Source: Tolypocladium sp. Sup5 PDA-1
Taxonomy: Eukaryota > Ascomycota > Sordariomycetes > Hypocreales > Ophiocordycipitaceae
Direction: 5' to 3'
Assembly (NCBI GenBank): GCA_000750105.3
Contig: JPHH03000005.1
Coordinates: 310,001-374,000 of the forward strand
DNA: 64,000 nucleotides
The notes under the pieces are model-generated. The model was not told the origin of the DNA and searched no databases. It was given only the letters and a program-made list of their open reading frames with translations. Position 1 is the first letter of the stretch; every line of letters begins with the position of its first letter. This document shows positions 11,492-22,497 of this stretch, in pieces. Position numbers and translations under genes: made by a program.

Positions 11492-12254
11492 TCACCACCC
11501 CGGAGCCGCCGGAAAACTCGCATCATCCGCCCTCACGCAGCCGGTAATGGCCGTCAGCTGCGCCGGGCACCTGACCTGCTGAAAGTCAAAGTCCGGGTTG
11601 TCCGCGTTCAGGAACCAGTCGAACCGCCAGGAGCACCCGGCCTGCAGCTTCACCGGCATCTGGCCGCACTGGTCCCGCGACGAGACGCCGCCGTACTGGG
11701 CGCCGGGGATGCCGCCGAACTCGGGCGTGCAGCCGTCGAAGAGGCCCACGCCGCCGCCGGGGATCATCATGTCGAAGTGGTTGTTGGCGAGGTCGCCGCC
11801 CGTGTTGGTGGACTGCACGACCATGGTCTTGCCCGCGACGGGGCCAGACGTGAACTTGAGGCTGCGGCGGACAAGTCAGATGACACTCTCGAGACACAGA
11901 GACGGGGTACGGGACGGACGCATAGCAGGCGCAGCACCAGCTCGACTCGGTGCCGCCGTTGATGGCCGTAGCGGCGAATCCGTATGCGAGGTTGTCGTCG
12001 ACGGCCCAGGGGGAGTTGCTGGTGCACGCAAAGGCCGTGCCGCCGTCGCAGCCGCTCTGCGTGTTGGGGTCGCTCAGCGGGTTGTCGTCCTTGTCGCACG
12101 TACGCACGGGCGCGCTGACGGAGGCCTTGCCGGACCAGGCGCACGAGGGCTTGCAGCAGTCCCAGTAGCGGGTAGAGTGGCCGGCGCCGGACGCGGCGAG
12201 GGCCGCGCCGGAGACGCTGGTGAGGAGGAGAGCCTTGATGATAGAGAAGTGCAT
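11492..12254 (-). CDS. Secreted GH45 endoglucanase
   Basis: Exon 1 (12254-11920) and exon 2 (11861-11492), joined by GTCCGT..CAG, encode 234 residues. A signal peptide (MHFSIIKALLLTSVSGAALA) precedes the GH45 signature STRYWDCCKPSCAW, which holds the first catalytic Asp. The second catalytic Asp is in NHFDMMIPGGGVG. There are many paired Cys (CCKPSC, SSWCCACYA, DGCTPEF), as in disulfide-rich GH45 cores. The protein hydrolyses internal beta-1,4 bonds of cellulose outside the cell. It ends soon after the core, so no cellulose-binding module is attached. A consensus TATA box and CRE1-type sites lie upstream, consistent with inducible, glucose-repressed expression. Confidence 0.95.
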
Positions 12255-12361
12255 GGCGAAGGGATGGGTATGAGATGGGTCTTGATTCTGAAAGAAGTGC
12301 TATGAGGTGTATGAGATGTTGATGAGAATTGTACAACAGACAGACTCCGCCGAGACTTTAC

Positions 12362-12371
12362 TCCTTTTATA
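12362..12371 (-). promoter_or_regulatory. TATA box of the GH45 gene
   Basis: On the minus strand this reads CTATAAAAGG, a near-perfect TATA box about 108 bp upstream of the endoglucanase ATG. Confidence 0.75.
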
Positions 12372-12509
12372 GATACTCTGAACTCTCCCCATCATGAGTT
12401 GAGCCGTGCAAGCACCTGCCGAGGCCATTCGTGATACCCATCCCCCCAACTCCGCGGCTAGATCGTATATAGAAGTTGCAACCGCTTCAACCTCACAATC
12501 TGGAGTTGT

Positions 12510-12649
12510 CCCCAGAGCGGGAGGGTTACAACCGGAGTGACGCGCCGCATAGCCGCCCACCCTTACCCCAGACGGCAGACCCGGACGCGACACCTGCCAA
12601 GCGACGCAATCCTTCCGGCACTCGGGGAGGATATTTGCCGTCTGGGGTA
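12510..12649. promoter_or_regulatory. Paired CRE1-type sites in a perfect inverted repeat upstream of GH45
   Basis: TACCCCAGACGGCA (12564-12577) and its exact reverse complement TGCCGTCTGGGGTA (12636-12649) are separated by 58 bp. Each arm contains CTGGGG, which fits the CRE1/CreA consensus SYGGRG. A third CCCCAG lies at 12510-12515. All are 255-400 bp upstream of the endoglucanase ATG. Carbon catabolite repression is an inference from the consensus only. Confidence 0.5.
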
Positions 12650-13755
12650 GGATCTGGCGAGTTTAGCCAGGGGCAGTGGCAGAGCAGGGATCGACTTTGC
12701 AGGAGAGCAGAGTGAGGGGATCAGCTGTGCTGTGCTGGGAATGGCATGGCTTGCACCTGAAACTAGAGTCGGTCCGACGTTGACAGGCGGGAAGACGGGC
12801 CGCGAGAGTAAATTGACGTTGCACTTTGGACGACGGGTTTAGGATAGGGTTAGATAGATTGAGTTGGGAGGGACAGAGTCGTCTCGTTGGAGCGTTGTCG
12901 TGGTGAGAGAATGTATTTGGTACTCTGACTACGAAGTCCTCGTACACATGTAGAGGAGATCGTGAAGGCGCACTAGCTATGCAGCAACAACAGTGCAACT
13001 AGATACAATCATACATTGAAAGAACTCCAACCACTGAACCAGGTAGAGGTCATTGTCGACAGGGTTCATGGAGGCATCACGGAGACTGATCAAGTGTCCA
13101 CCGGCGTATGGCACAGCCCGATGTTGCTGTGAGGAAACAGCGCCGAAACGAGCGAGGAAGATGCGTAGACATTGGTATATTTTCCAGCAGAGGAATTTCG
13201 CCCCTTCAAAGTGTCTGCCACGCTGCTGGAGATGAATGCTACCTACTTGAACGGCTCTGGTTGAGACTTGAGAGGCGACGAAACGCCTCCGCCTATGCTT
13301 AGGTAATCGGTCGCAGGACCAACCCGCGTTTCCCAATACGGACTAGCGGCTTTCCTCCTGCAAGGCGCGTTCAGGCAGAGCACTTCTTGTGCTTCTGTGG
13401 CGCTTCGTCTTTGCAGTGAACTCTGCATCACCAACAAACTCACGACCCTCGAGCCTCGACGCTCCATCGCTCGCCCGTCGCCAGCCCGCCCGACATCCGC
13501 GTACACGCCGTCGCTCATCTGCTGGGCTGCGCTCGCCGATGCCAACGCGGTGCCACAGGCGCCAGGCCCAGCACTGACCCGCCCTGATTTCTCAGCGAGA
13601 GCCTTCTCCAGCATCGTTCGTCGCCCGACACACGGACCCGCGAGTCGGCAGCAAAGGCTGCTCCCGGAGTCGCAGGATCGACACATCGCCACGAAGCATC
13701 TTGCAGCCTACCCAGCAACCGACGGACACCTGGCTGCGAGCCCCCGCCGTTCACC
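12650..13755. other. Intergenic region upstream of rpb2
   Basis: It separates the divergent endoglucanase and rpb2 genes. Open frames here (for example on the minus strand near 13243-13692) show no domain. The stretch 13380-13755 is probably the rpb2 promoter and leader. Confidence 0.5.
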
Positions 13756-16700
13756 ATGGCCGACTACGAGGATGAATACGACTACGAGAACTACGGAGAG
13801 GAGGAGGAGGGCATCACGCCCGAGGACTGCTGGACCGTCATCTCGTCCTTTTTCGAGACCAAGGGCCTCGTGTCGCAGCAGACCGACTCCTTCGACGAGT
13901 TTACCCAGACTACCATCCAGGATCTGGTGAATGAGTACTCGACCATCACCCTCGACCAGCCCAACCCGCCCTCGCCACCGGGCACGAAGATTGCTCTGCG
14001 TCGATACGAAATCAAATTTGGCACCGTCATGGTGTCTCGCCCGACAATCTCGGAAACGGACGGCACCGTCACGTCGCTGCTGCCGTACGAGTGCCGAGAT
14101 CGCAACTTGACCTACGCCAGTCCCCTGTACATCAACATCACCAAAAAGGTGTCGGCTGCCGTCGAGAAGGAGGTCCCGCTGCACGAGATGGACGAGGCCC
14201 AGCATGCAGAGTATGCCAAGACCGGCGAGAACCCCACGAAGCTGGTTTGGGAGCAGGAGGAGAGCGGTGAGGACGACGATCCCAACAAGTCAGCAGACTG
14301 GAAGAATATGGTCTTTGTCGGCAAGCTGCCCATCATGGTCAAGTCCAAGATCTGCCATCTCAGCCGCGAGACGGACGAGAACCTGTTCCTCGTCAACGAG
14401 TGCCCCTACGATCAGGGTGGCTACTTTGTTATCAACGGTAGCGAAAAGGTCCTGATCGCCCAGGAACGCTCGGCTGCGAACATCGTCCAGGTCTTCAAGA
14501 AGGCCCAGCCCAGCCCATATACCTATACCGCCGAGATCAGGAGTGCGCTGGAGAAGGGTTCGCGGCTCATTTCGAGTCTCATGCTGAAGCTGTATGGCAA
14601 GGGCGACTCTGCTCGCGGTGGCTTCGGTCAGACCATCCACACCACGCTCCCCTTTGTCAAGTCGGATTTGCCCGTCGCCATCGTTTTCCGAGCTCTGGGT
14701 GTTGTTTCCGACGAAGACATCCTGAATCACATCTGCTACGACCGCAAGGATAGTCAGATGCTCGAGATGCTTCGTCCCTGCATCGAGGAGGCCTTCTGCG
14801 TCCAGGATCGCGAGGTGGCGCTCGACTTTATCGGCAAGCGAGGAAACCGTGACCAGGCTGGTCTGGGCCGTGAGAAGCGAGTGCGCGTGGCCAAGGATAT
14901 TCTCCAAAAGGAGACCCTGCCTCACATTTCCCAGTCAGAGGGCAGTGAGACGAGAAAGGCCTTCTTCCTTGGGTACATGGTCCACAAGCTTCTGCAGTGT
15001 GCCCTTGGACGACGGGAGCCCGACGACCGTGATCACTTTGGCAAGAAGCGACTCGATCTGGCAGGTCCCCTGTTGGCCAAGCTGTTCCGTGGCATCATTC
15101 GCAGGATGAACACTGAACTCTCCAACTACCTCAGACGATGCGTGGAGGGCAACCGGCACTTCAACCTGGCGGTGGGTATCAAGCCCGGAACGCTGTCCAA
15201 CGGCTTGAAATACTCGCTTGCAACGGGCAACTGGGGTGACCAGAAGAAGGCGATGAGCTCGACTGCTGGTGTCTCACAGGTGCTCAACCGCTACACCTTT
15301 GCTTCCACCCTGTCGCATTTGCGACGTACCAACACACCGATTGGCCGAGACGGAAAACTCGCCAAGCCGCGCCAGCTGCACAACACGCATTGGGGACTCG
15401 TTTGCCCGGCCGAAACCCCCGAAGGACAAGCTTGCGGCCTGGTCAAGAACTTGTCTCTGATGTGCTACGTCAGTGTCGGCTCCCCGTCTGAGCCTCTGAT
15501 CGAGTTCATGATCAACCGAGGTATGGAGGTGGTGGAGGAGTACGAACCCCTGAGATACCCGCATGCCACCAAGATCTTCGTCAACGGAGTCTGGGTCGGC
15601 GTGCACCAGGATCCGAAGCACCTGGTCAACCAGGTGCTGGACACTCGGCGGAAGTCTTACCTGCAGTTTGAGGTGTCCCTCATCAGAGAAATCAGGGATC
15701 AAGAGTTCAAGATCTTCTCTGATGCCGGACGAGTCATGCGGCCATGCTTCACCGTCCAGCAAGAAGATGACCCGGACGCGGGGATGTACAAGGGTCATCT
15801 GGTGCTGACCAAGGATCTGGTCAACAGGCTTGCCAAGGAGCAGTCAGAGCCTCCGGAGGAGCCCTCCATGAAGATTGGCTGGGAAGGCCTCATCCGCGCC
15901 GGAGCGGTGGAGTATCTGGATGCCGAGGAGGAGGAGACGTCGATGATTTGCATGACTCCCGAGGACCTGGAGCTGTATCGTCTTCAGAAGGCCGGCATCG
16001 CGCTGGACGACGACCCCGGCGATGACCTCAACAAGCGACTGAAGACGAAGACGAACCCCACGACGCACATGTACACGCACTGCGAGATCCACCCCAGCAT
16101 GATTCTGGGTATCTGCGCCAGCATCATTCCCTTCCCCGATCACAACCAGGTACGTTACCCCATCTCAACCTGTTCATATCTAGTGCGCCAGCGTTAACAT
16201 TCCTCCTAGTCCCCTCGTAACACCTACCAGTCTGCCATGGGTAAGCAGGCCATGGGTTTCTTCCTCACCAACTACTCCCGACGCATGGACACCATGTCCA
16301 ACATCTTGTATTACCCGCAGAAGCCGCTGGCGACAACCCGATCCATGGAGTTCCTCAAGTTCCGAGAACTGCCCGCTGGCCAGAACGCGATAGTGGCGAT
16401 TTCTTGCTATTCGGGCTACAATCAAGAAGATTCGGTCATTATGAACCAGAGCAGCATCGACAGAGGCCTCTTCCGAAGCTTGTTCTTCCGGTCGTACTCG
16501 GATCAGGAGAAAAAGGTCGGCCTCAACTACACCGAGGTGTTTGAGAAGCCGTTCCACCAGAGCACGCTTCGCATGAAGCACGGCACGTACGACAAGCTCG
16601 ACGAGGACGGCATCGTCGCGCCTGGCGTCCGAGTTTCCGGAGAAGACATCATCATCGGCAAGACGGCGCCGATTGACCAGGAGAGCCAGGATCTGGGAAC

Positions 16701-17654
16701 GCGGACGAGCGTGCACCAGCGGCGTGACATTTCGACCCCGCTGCGAAGCACGGAAAACGGCATCATCGACTCCGTCGTGGTCACAGTCAACGCGGACAAT
16801 GTCAAGTACGTCAAGGTGCGGGTGCGAACCACCAAGATCCCCCAGATCGGAGACAAGTTTGCGTCTCGTCACGGTCAAAAGGGTACCATCGGCGTGACGT
16901 ACCGACAAGAGGACATGCCGTTTACGAGAGAGGGCGTGACGCCCGACATCATCATCAACCCCCACGCTATTCCGTCGCGAATGACGATTGCTCACTTGAT
17001 CGAGTGTCTCCTTAGTAAAGTTTCCACGCTTGAGGGCATGGAGGGTGATGCAACACCGTTTACGGACGTGACGGTGGACTCGGTGTCGGAGCTGCTGCGG
17101 AAGCACGGGTACCAGTCGCGTGGCTTCGAGATCATGTACAACGGACACACGGGCCGCAAGCTGAGGGCGCAGGTCTTCTTCGGGCCGACGTACTACCAGC
17201 GACTGCGTCACATGGTGGACGACAAGATCCACGCGCGAGCCCGTGGCCCGGTGCAGATCATGACGAGACAGCCCGTCGAGGGTCGTGCGAGAGACGGCGG
17301 TCTCCGATTCGGAGAAATGGAGCGTGATTGCATGATTGCCCACGGTGCGGCGGCCTTCTTGAAGGAACGTCTGTTTGAGGTTTCGGACGCGTTCCGAGTC
17401 CACATTTGCGAAATCTGCGGACTCATGACGCCGATTGCGTAAGTTCCCCCATCCGCAGTCTACGGTGTATCAGGGCTAACATGACACTCAGAAACCTCTC
17501 CAAGCAGTCGTTTGAATGCCGACCGTGCAAGAACAAGACCAAGATTGCTCAAATCCACATTCCCTACGCCGCCAAGCTGCTGTTCCAGGAGCTGCAGGCC
17601 ATGAATATTGCAGCAAGAATGTTTACGAACCGATCCGGCGCGTCCGTCCGATAA
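13756..17654 (+). CDS. rpb2: RNA polymerase II second-largest subunit
   Basis: Three exons (13756-16149, 16210-17438, 17492-17654) encode 1261 residues. The acidic N-terminus (MADYEDEYDYENYG) opens into the protrusion and lobe. The fork region is followed by the hallmark [20 protein letters not shown], split by intron 1 exactly after DHNQ. Active-site and hybrid-binding motifs such as GYNQEDSVIMN, GDKFASRHGQKGT and GGLRFGEMERDCMIAHG are present. The C-terminal zinc site (CEIC..CRPC) is split by intron 2. With Rpb1 it forms the catalytic cleft of Pol II in the nucleus. Length and motif order match other ascomycete RPB2, a common phylogenetic marker. No anomalies were seen. Confidence 0.99.
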
Positions 17655-17962
17655 GGAGCGGTGCCGGAGGACACGGAGAAGGACTTGAAGAGGAAAAAAA
17701 ATGAATTGGTATTTTAGAGATTGGTGAGGAGATTGTGGGTTCGGGGGAGACGGCGCATGTATGTATTCGGGATGGCTGCATGCTCTTGCTAGCTGTTCCG
17801 CTGTCACGGCTATATCACCTGCTGCGGCGGTGAATTGTACCAATAGTAGGATAATATACAGGGGCAAAGCAACGCGGGTGCTCCCGGCGTGAAGATGTGT
17901 TGTACAGGATATGATACAGATGTGTACATGTGCAGGTGAAGGAGGTGTTTCCCGTCAAGGTG
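17655..17962. other. Convergent 3' region between rpb2 and pet117
   Basis: About 300 bp of 3' flank holds short A-rich and T-rich runs and no open frame of note. It probably contains both poly(A) sites. Confidence 0.55.
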
Positions 17963-18291
17963 CTATCTCGGCGCAGGGGCTTTGGCGTCGGCTTCTGACG
18001 TGGAGTCGTGGACGGTCTGGTGGCGCTTGTACTCGGCCTCGAGCTCGCGCTGCATGTCAAAATCGAGCTGGCGCTCGCGCTTGACGCGCTGCTGCTCCAT
18101 GTCGCGGACGACGCCTTCGTGCATGGCCTGCTGGAGGTTAGTTACGGGGCGTTTCCCACTCTCGCGGCGAGCGCTGTGGGTTCAGAGGGGCGTACGGCTT
18201 GTTCGGCCTTTTGCTGGAAGTGGACGAAGAGGATGGTCGTGGCGGCGAAGAGGGACGTTGCGCCGAGGGTGAGCTTGGAGGCGCGCGACAT
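17963..18291 (-). CDS. pet117: Cytochrome c oxidase assembly protein Pet117
   Basis: Exon 1 (18291-18196) is joined through a GTACGC intron to exon 2, which starts at 18130 or 18127. The tandem acceptors CAGCAG leave one Gln optional, so the product is 87 or 86 residues. An N-terminal hydrophobic segment (LTLGATSLFAATTILFVHF) is followed by QQKAEQA, MHEGVVRDMEQQRVKRERQLDFD and a charged helix. This is the standard layout of Pet117, a small mitochondrial inner-membrane factor needed for heme a handling and COX assembly. The gene is divergent from vma10. Confidence 0.9.
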
Positions 18292-18783
18292 GGTGGCCGT
18301 CTCGTCTCTGTTGGACGACTTTCTCGGTCGTGTTATCGTTGTAGGTTGGCTGGGTCGAGAGCGAGCTCCCAATCGAGAGGGGGAATGCCAGACACTCGCG
18401 GTGCGAAGCAGTTTGCGATCCGTGTGTCGTGCAGTCTACGGCGTGGGGGGAGTGCGGCCGTTCGTGGTCGAGGTTGGCGGAAGAAGAAGAGGCATCGTGA
18501 GCTTTTGCGGCCTGCGATGGCATGGACTGACAGCTCCCCTGTAGTGGTGGGGTCAGGCGCTGAAACGGCGGAACTGGGCGAGGTACGCGCCGCTTTGGTG
18601 CGCACCCCTGCGTACGCGGATGTACCTCCCGCTAGCACCCGCTCTGCCGCATTACCTCACCAACGAGCCGCCGTCGTCAGTCGTCAACGCTGCACCTCAC
18701 CACCGCCCGCCCATCCATCCACCATCCAGACTTCCACCCCGCCTGCGCACCAGCTCATCGAAACGCCCTCGCCTCTGCCCAGC
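18292..18783. other. Shared upstream region of pet117 and vma10
   Basis: A 492 bp divergent intergenic region without recognisable coding sequence. The open frames that cross it have no domain character. Confidence 0.55.
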
Positions 18784-19477
18784 ATGGTCCGTCGACGGTG
18801 CGCCCGAGTTTGGCCGTGGAGATTGCTAACGGGATGCAGTCGGCCCAGAACTCGGCGGGCATCCAGACGCTCCTCGATGTGCGTCCGCGCCGGCATCAGC
18901 CACCCTTGGTCTGCCTACGCAGCTAGATAGCTAACCCGCCTACGCGCAGGCCGAGCGAGAAGCTTCAAAGATTGTACAGAAGGGTAACGTCGCTGCTCTT
19001 GTGCGTCTGAAGCCGTTGCTAACCTCGTCCAGCCCGCGAATGTGAGCCCCCCCCCGACGACAAGGAAGCAAGCCCCGAACATCGATGTTGAACGGTCGTT
19101 GTAGTCCGCACGAAGCGCGTCAAGGAGGCCCGCGATGAGGCAAAGAAGGAGATAGCCGAGTACAAGGCCAACAAGGACGACGAGTTCAAAAAGTTCGAGT
19201 CCGAGGTACGCCCGCATTTTCCCTTATCGAAACACCTCCCTCCGCTCCAAGCCTACCCATCCGTCAAATACCACGTTGGGGGATAGAGAGAGAGCATTTA
19301 GCTGACCCGGCGCAGCACAGCAGAGGCAACAAGGAAGCCGAGAACGAAGCCTCCAAGGAAGCCGACTCGCAGATCAAGATCATCCGGGAGGCCGGCCAAA
19401 AGGGCCAGGCCGCCGTCGTCAAGAACCTGCTCGGCGCCGTCTTCGAGGTCAAGCCCGTGCCGCCGTCCAAGGCTTGA
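18784..19477 (+). CDS. vma10: V-ATPase subunit G (Vma10), six exons including micro-exons
   Basis: Exons 18784-18786, 18840-18878, 18950-18983, 19033-19041, 19105-19205 and 19316-19477 encode 115 residues. The first exon is only the ATG and the fourth is nine bases. The spliced protein begins MSAQNSAGIQTLLDAEREAS and continues KIVQKAREFRTKRVKEARDEAKKEI, the signature of subunit G. The peripheral-stalk coiled coil follows and the end is GAVFEVKPVPPSKA. Subunit G pairs with subunit E to hold the V1 stator of the vacuolar proton pump. All five introns have GT..AG ends. Length is typical of the family (about 115). Confidence 0.93.
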
Positions 19478-19644
19478 GGCGTGAGCGTTTAGATTGGGCG
19501 TGGCCGTGTGAATACGTGTGCGGGTGTTGCGAGAGTGCCGTTCGGGAATCACCTATGAGCGAATCGCGAAAGTGGGCAGCAGGCAGCAGGATGGACCTTT
19601 ATTCTATGAATACAGATTCGTGTACAAGACTGGCTGTACGGGGC

Positions 19645-21517
19645 CTACCGCAGAAAGTCTAATAGTGTACCTAACATATCGCTCATATCCCGACTGTCCT
19701 CCTCGGCGGTGTCCAGCCCGTCACGTTGCTCCTTGATGGTTGCCGCGATGGCGGCGAGGTCCTCGTCGCGCTCGGCTAGCAGCTGCTTGATCTTCTTGCC
19801 TGCGCCGCCGTCCTCGGCCACGAGCCACGCCAGCGATACGTCAATCTGCTGCAGGGTGAAGAGCCCGGCATCCAGCCGCCGCGAGAGCAGCTCCACGGCC
19901 GCCTCGTCGGGGTCCTCTGCGGGAGCCGCACGAGCGTCCTCCTCGGCCCGCTTGACGCGGGTGCTGTACTCTCCGTGGAGCTTGACCAGCTTCGTGACTT
20001 TTCCGTAGTCCTTTTCGACAAACTTGGCCAAGGTGCGTATCCGCTCGGCCGAGCTGGCGGGCAGCAGCCGCAGCATCGAGGCGAAGAGGCCGAGGATGTG
20101 GCCCAGGAGGCGGTGGTCCTGGGTCTTGTTGAACAGCGTAAAGATGCCCTTCAGACCCCCCGCCTCGACGAGCTTCACGCAGACGTCGGCGCCGGCACTT
20201 CCCCCCGCGGCGTGGTCCACAAGACGTAGGGCGGGCGCCTTGCTCATCTTGCCCTCCTTGAGCATGATGAGGCACAGCTCCACGCCCTCGGCCTCGATGA
20301 ACTTGGCCTTGCCCGACGGCTCGTCGACGAGGCACGTCAAGGCCTCGAACAGGTTCTCCATGTACTCTTCCTCCTCAGCGCCCTTGTCCGGATCGCGCCT
20401 TCGATAGGGGGCAATCAGCTGGAGCATGACGTCGACGGCGTCCTGGCTGACGATCTGCTGGCGGGTTTCGGCCGAGGACTGGGACAGCACCGCGAGCATC
20501 TCGGCGGCGTATTGCTTGTTCTGGGAGACGGGAGACTCTTTGCGCTGGATGCGCCGCAGCAGCCACTTGAGCAGGCTTTCTTCCTGACCGATGCGCGTCG
20601 CCGTCGGTGCCCGGGAGCAGAGGTTCTCTATAACCCCTAGCGCATAGTACACGCCGTTTCGATCCGCCTCGTCGTCCTCGTTGAGGCGGGAAAAGTTGGA
20701 GACGAGCAGGCCCACGAGGTCGGCGTCAATCAGGGCGTCGGCCAGCGCGTTCCAGTGCTCGTCCTCGGCATCCACATCCTCGTCCGTGAGCTCCCCGATA
20801 ATCTCCATGGCGTCGATGGCAATGTCCGTATTCTCGTGGGCCAGCAGGCCGACCAGGTTGGTGGCACATCCCAGCTTCACAAACTCTTGGTACAGCTCCG
20901 GGTGCTCCGACAGGATGGACAGGCCCTTGACATCGCCGTCGAGGTCGGCCTCGCTGCCGATGAACTTTTGCGGGTCGCTCTCGTACTTGGCGCGCAGCTC
21001 GGCGTTTTTGGCGATGCGCTTCTCGAAGTTCTGGGCCGTCTTGCGCAGCCAGCCGACGTCGATTTTGTCGAGGCCTTTGTCTGCGTCACCAGCGCCTTCT
21101 ACATAGTCGAGGATCTGCGACTCTTGCTTTGTGATGCCGCCGCCGAAGAACCGGCCCTCCTCATCGTCGCCTTCGTCGTCCCCATCTTGCGGTGGCATAT
21201 CCGGGCCAAAGTCGCCATCGTCGGGACCAGCAGGGCCAGCTTCGCCGTCATCTTCGGGGTCTTCGTCAACGTGGGCGCGGCGGCTGGAGCCGTTGGCGCT
21301 GAGCTTGCTGGACTTGTATATCTCGTCTGTGGAGGGGTGGTGGTTAGCACGACTTCGGTGTTGGGAGACGAGGGCACGAACTTGGGTCTTTGATGGCCTC
21401 TAGCTTCCGTTTGCTGGACACCCCGGCGCTCTGTTGTCAAGGTCAGTGGACAGGCATAGCGAGACAAGATACTGCACGTGCAACACTGACCTTGAAGATG
21501 TCGTCGACGCTCGCCAT
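19645..21517 (-). CDS. Beta-catenin-like protein 1 (CTNNBL1) homologue
   Basis: Exons 21517-21491, 21430-21382 and 21326-19645 encode 585 residues. The first two exons give MASVDDIFK and SAGVSSKRKLEAIKDPN. A disordered acidic stretch (DEDPEDDGEAGP..) follows. The CTNNBL domain starts at EGRFFGGGITKQESQILDYV, and armadillo-type helices fill most of the rest (for example LSILSEHPELYQEFVKLGC and NGVYYALGVIENLCSR). The C-terminus has LDAGLFTLQQIDVSLAWLV, typical of the family. CTNNBL1 is a nuclear protein associated with the Prp19/CDC5L part of the spliceosome. The neighbour vma10 converges with 167 bp between stops. Length matches fungal homologues (about 560-600). Confidence 0.93.
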
Positions 21518-22497
21518 CGCGCAGTGCGTGCCAGGGTTCGAGCTCCTGCTCACGATGCCTCTGTCGCAGCTACAGCTCTAGCCACGCGCGCGCCGTCGCC
21601 TCAAACTGGAATCGGGAGACTTGTTGCTCAAGAGGAATCGCGAAAAATGTTCGGGCCGGTCGGTTTCGCGGGGACGTTGGAGCTGTTTGTGGTGTTGACA
21701 GAGCATCTCTCAGCTCGAGCTACTGCTGGCTGCTGGCTGCTGGGATGAATGCACGTCCGAGCTGTGCAAATATGCAGGTCGCGGGTCACGCCAGGCCAGA
21801 ACTGCACAAGTGCTAGACCGCATTGGGCCGTCCCCTTTCTGCTCCATTGGCAGACGCCACAGCAAACGAACCCCTGACGCGATGGACAGGGGAGCCGTTG
21901 TGGCCGCTTGGCCCCCAACAGGGCAGAGGTCGGATGGCTGAAGGTCCCTGGACCCCCTCCACGGCACAGGCGCCGACCGCTGGGGCCCCGTGTGGTCTGA
22001 GTTCCAGCAATGGGTTGCGCCCCTTGATCCCTCCATCTGCTGATACTCCGTACGGTTCGTGCCCTGCCATCAACCGTGCTCGTTCACGAACCACTCCCGG
22101 ACGTCGACTGCGAACGGTTAAGCTGCGTTATGACGTCGCCTGCGGCCGTGGCGGTCTAGTCCGTAGAGTGGCACCAGCTTCAGTGCGCATCCAGGGCTCC
22201 AGAGTCTGGGCAGGGCTGCAACATCTCAGCCCCCTGTCGACGCGCGATCCTGCGGGTGACCGACTTGGGGTGCGGCGCACCTCGCTTCGCCCACCGCGCC
22301 TCGACACTTGCGACTCCGAGTGTGTCCGCTGGTTGGTCATGGACGCTGGCGCCGACCGCATGAGAAGAAGCCCCGACTCGCCAGACGCCGTTGCACGACC
22401 ACAGCTGATAACCGAGGGAGCGTCGATATTCCGAGAATAGGAGGCGAGAAGCAAGGCCTGGAGCGGCTTTGAGAGGCGCGTCCAGTGGAAGAGAAGC
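21518..22497. other. Divergent intergenic region between CTNNBL1 homologue and MIT-domain gene
   Basis: This 980 bp stretch carries the TACTCCGTA word at 22044-22052 and several overlapping GC-rich open frames on both strands with no domain. It probably holds two promoters and leaders. Confidence 0.5.

Noticed and set aside
9712..11526. Long minus-strand open frame (604 codons) opposite the IDO gene
   Set aside because: It is the mirror of a GC-rich gene; the residues are Arg/Val/Gly-biased with no domain, and the plus-strand protein is a clear IDO.
13243..13692. 149-codon minus-strand frame upstream of rpb2
   Set aside because: No domain or splice support; it lies in the probable rpb2 promoter and leader.
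16180..17403. 407-codon minus-strand frame opposite rpb2
   Set aside because: Shadow of a conserved gene; no domain in the antisense protein.
21823..22440. 205-codon plus-strand frame upstream of the MIT-domain gene
   Set aside because: Low-complexity, Arg/Pro-rich and without domain; it overlaps an equally long antisense frame.
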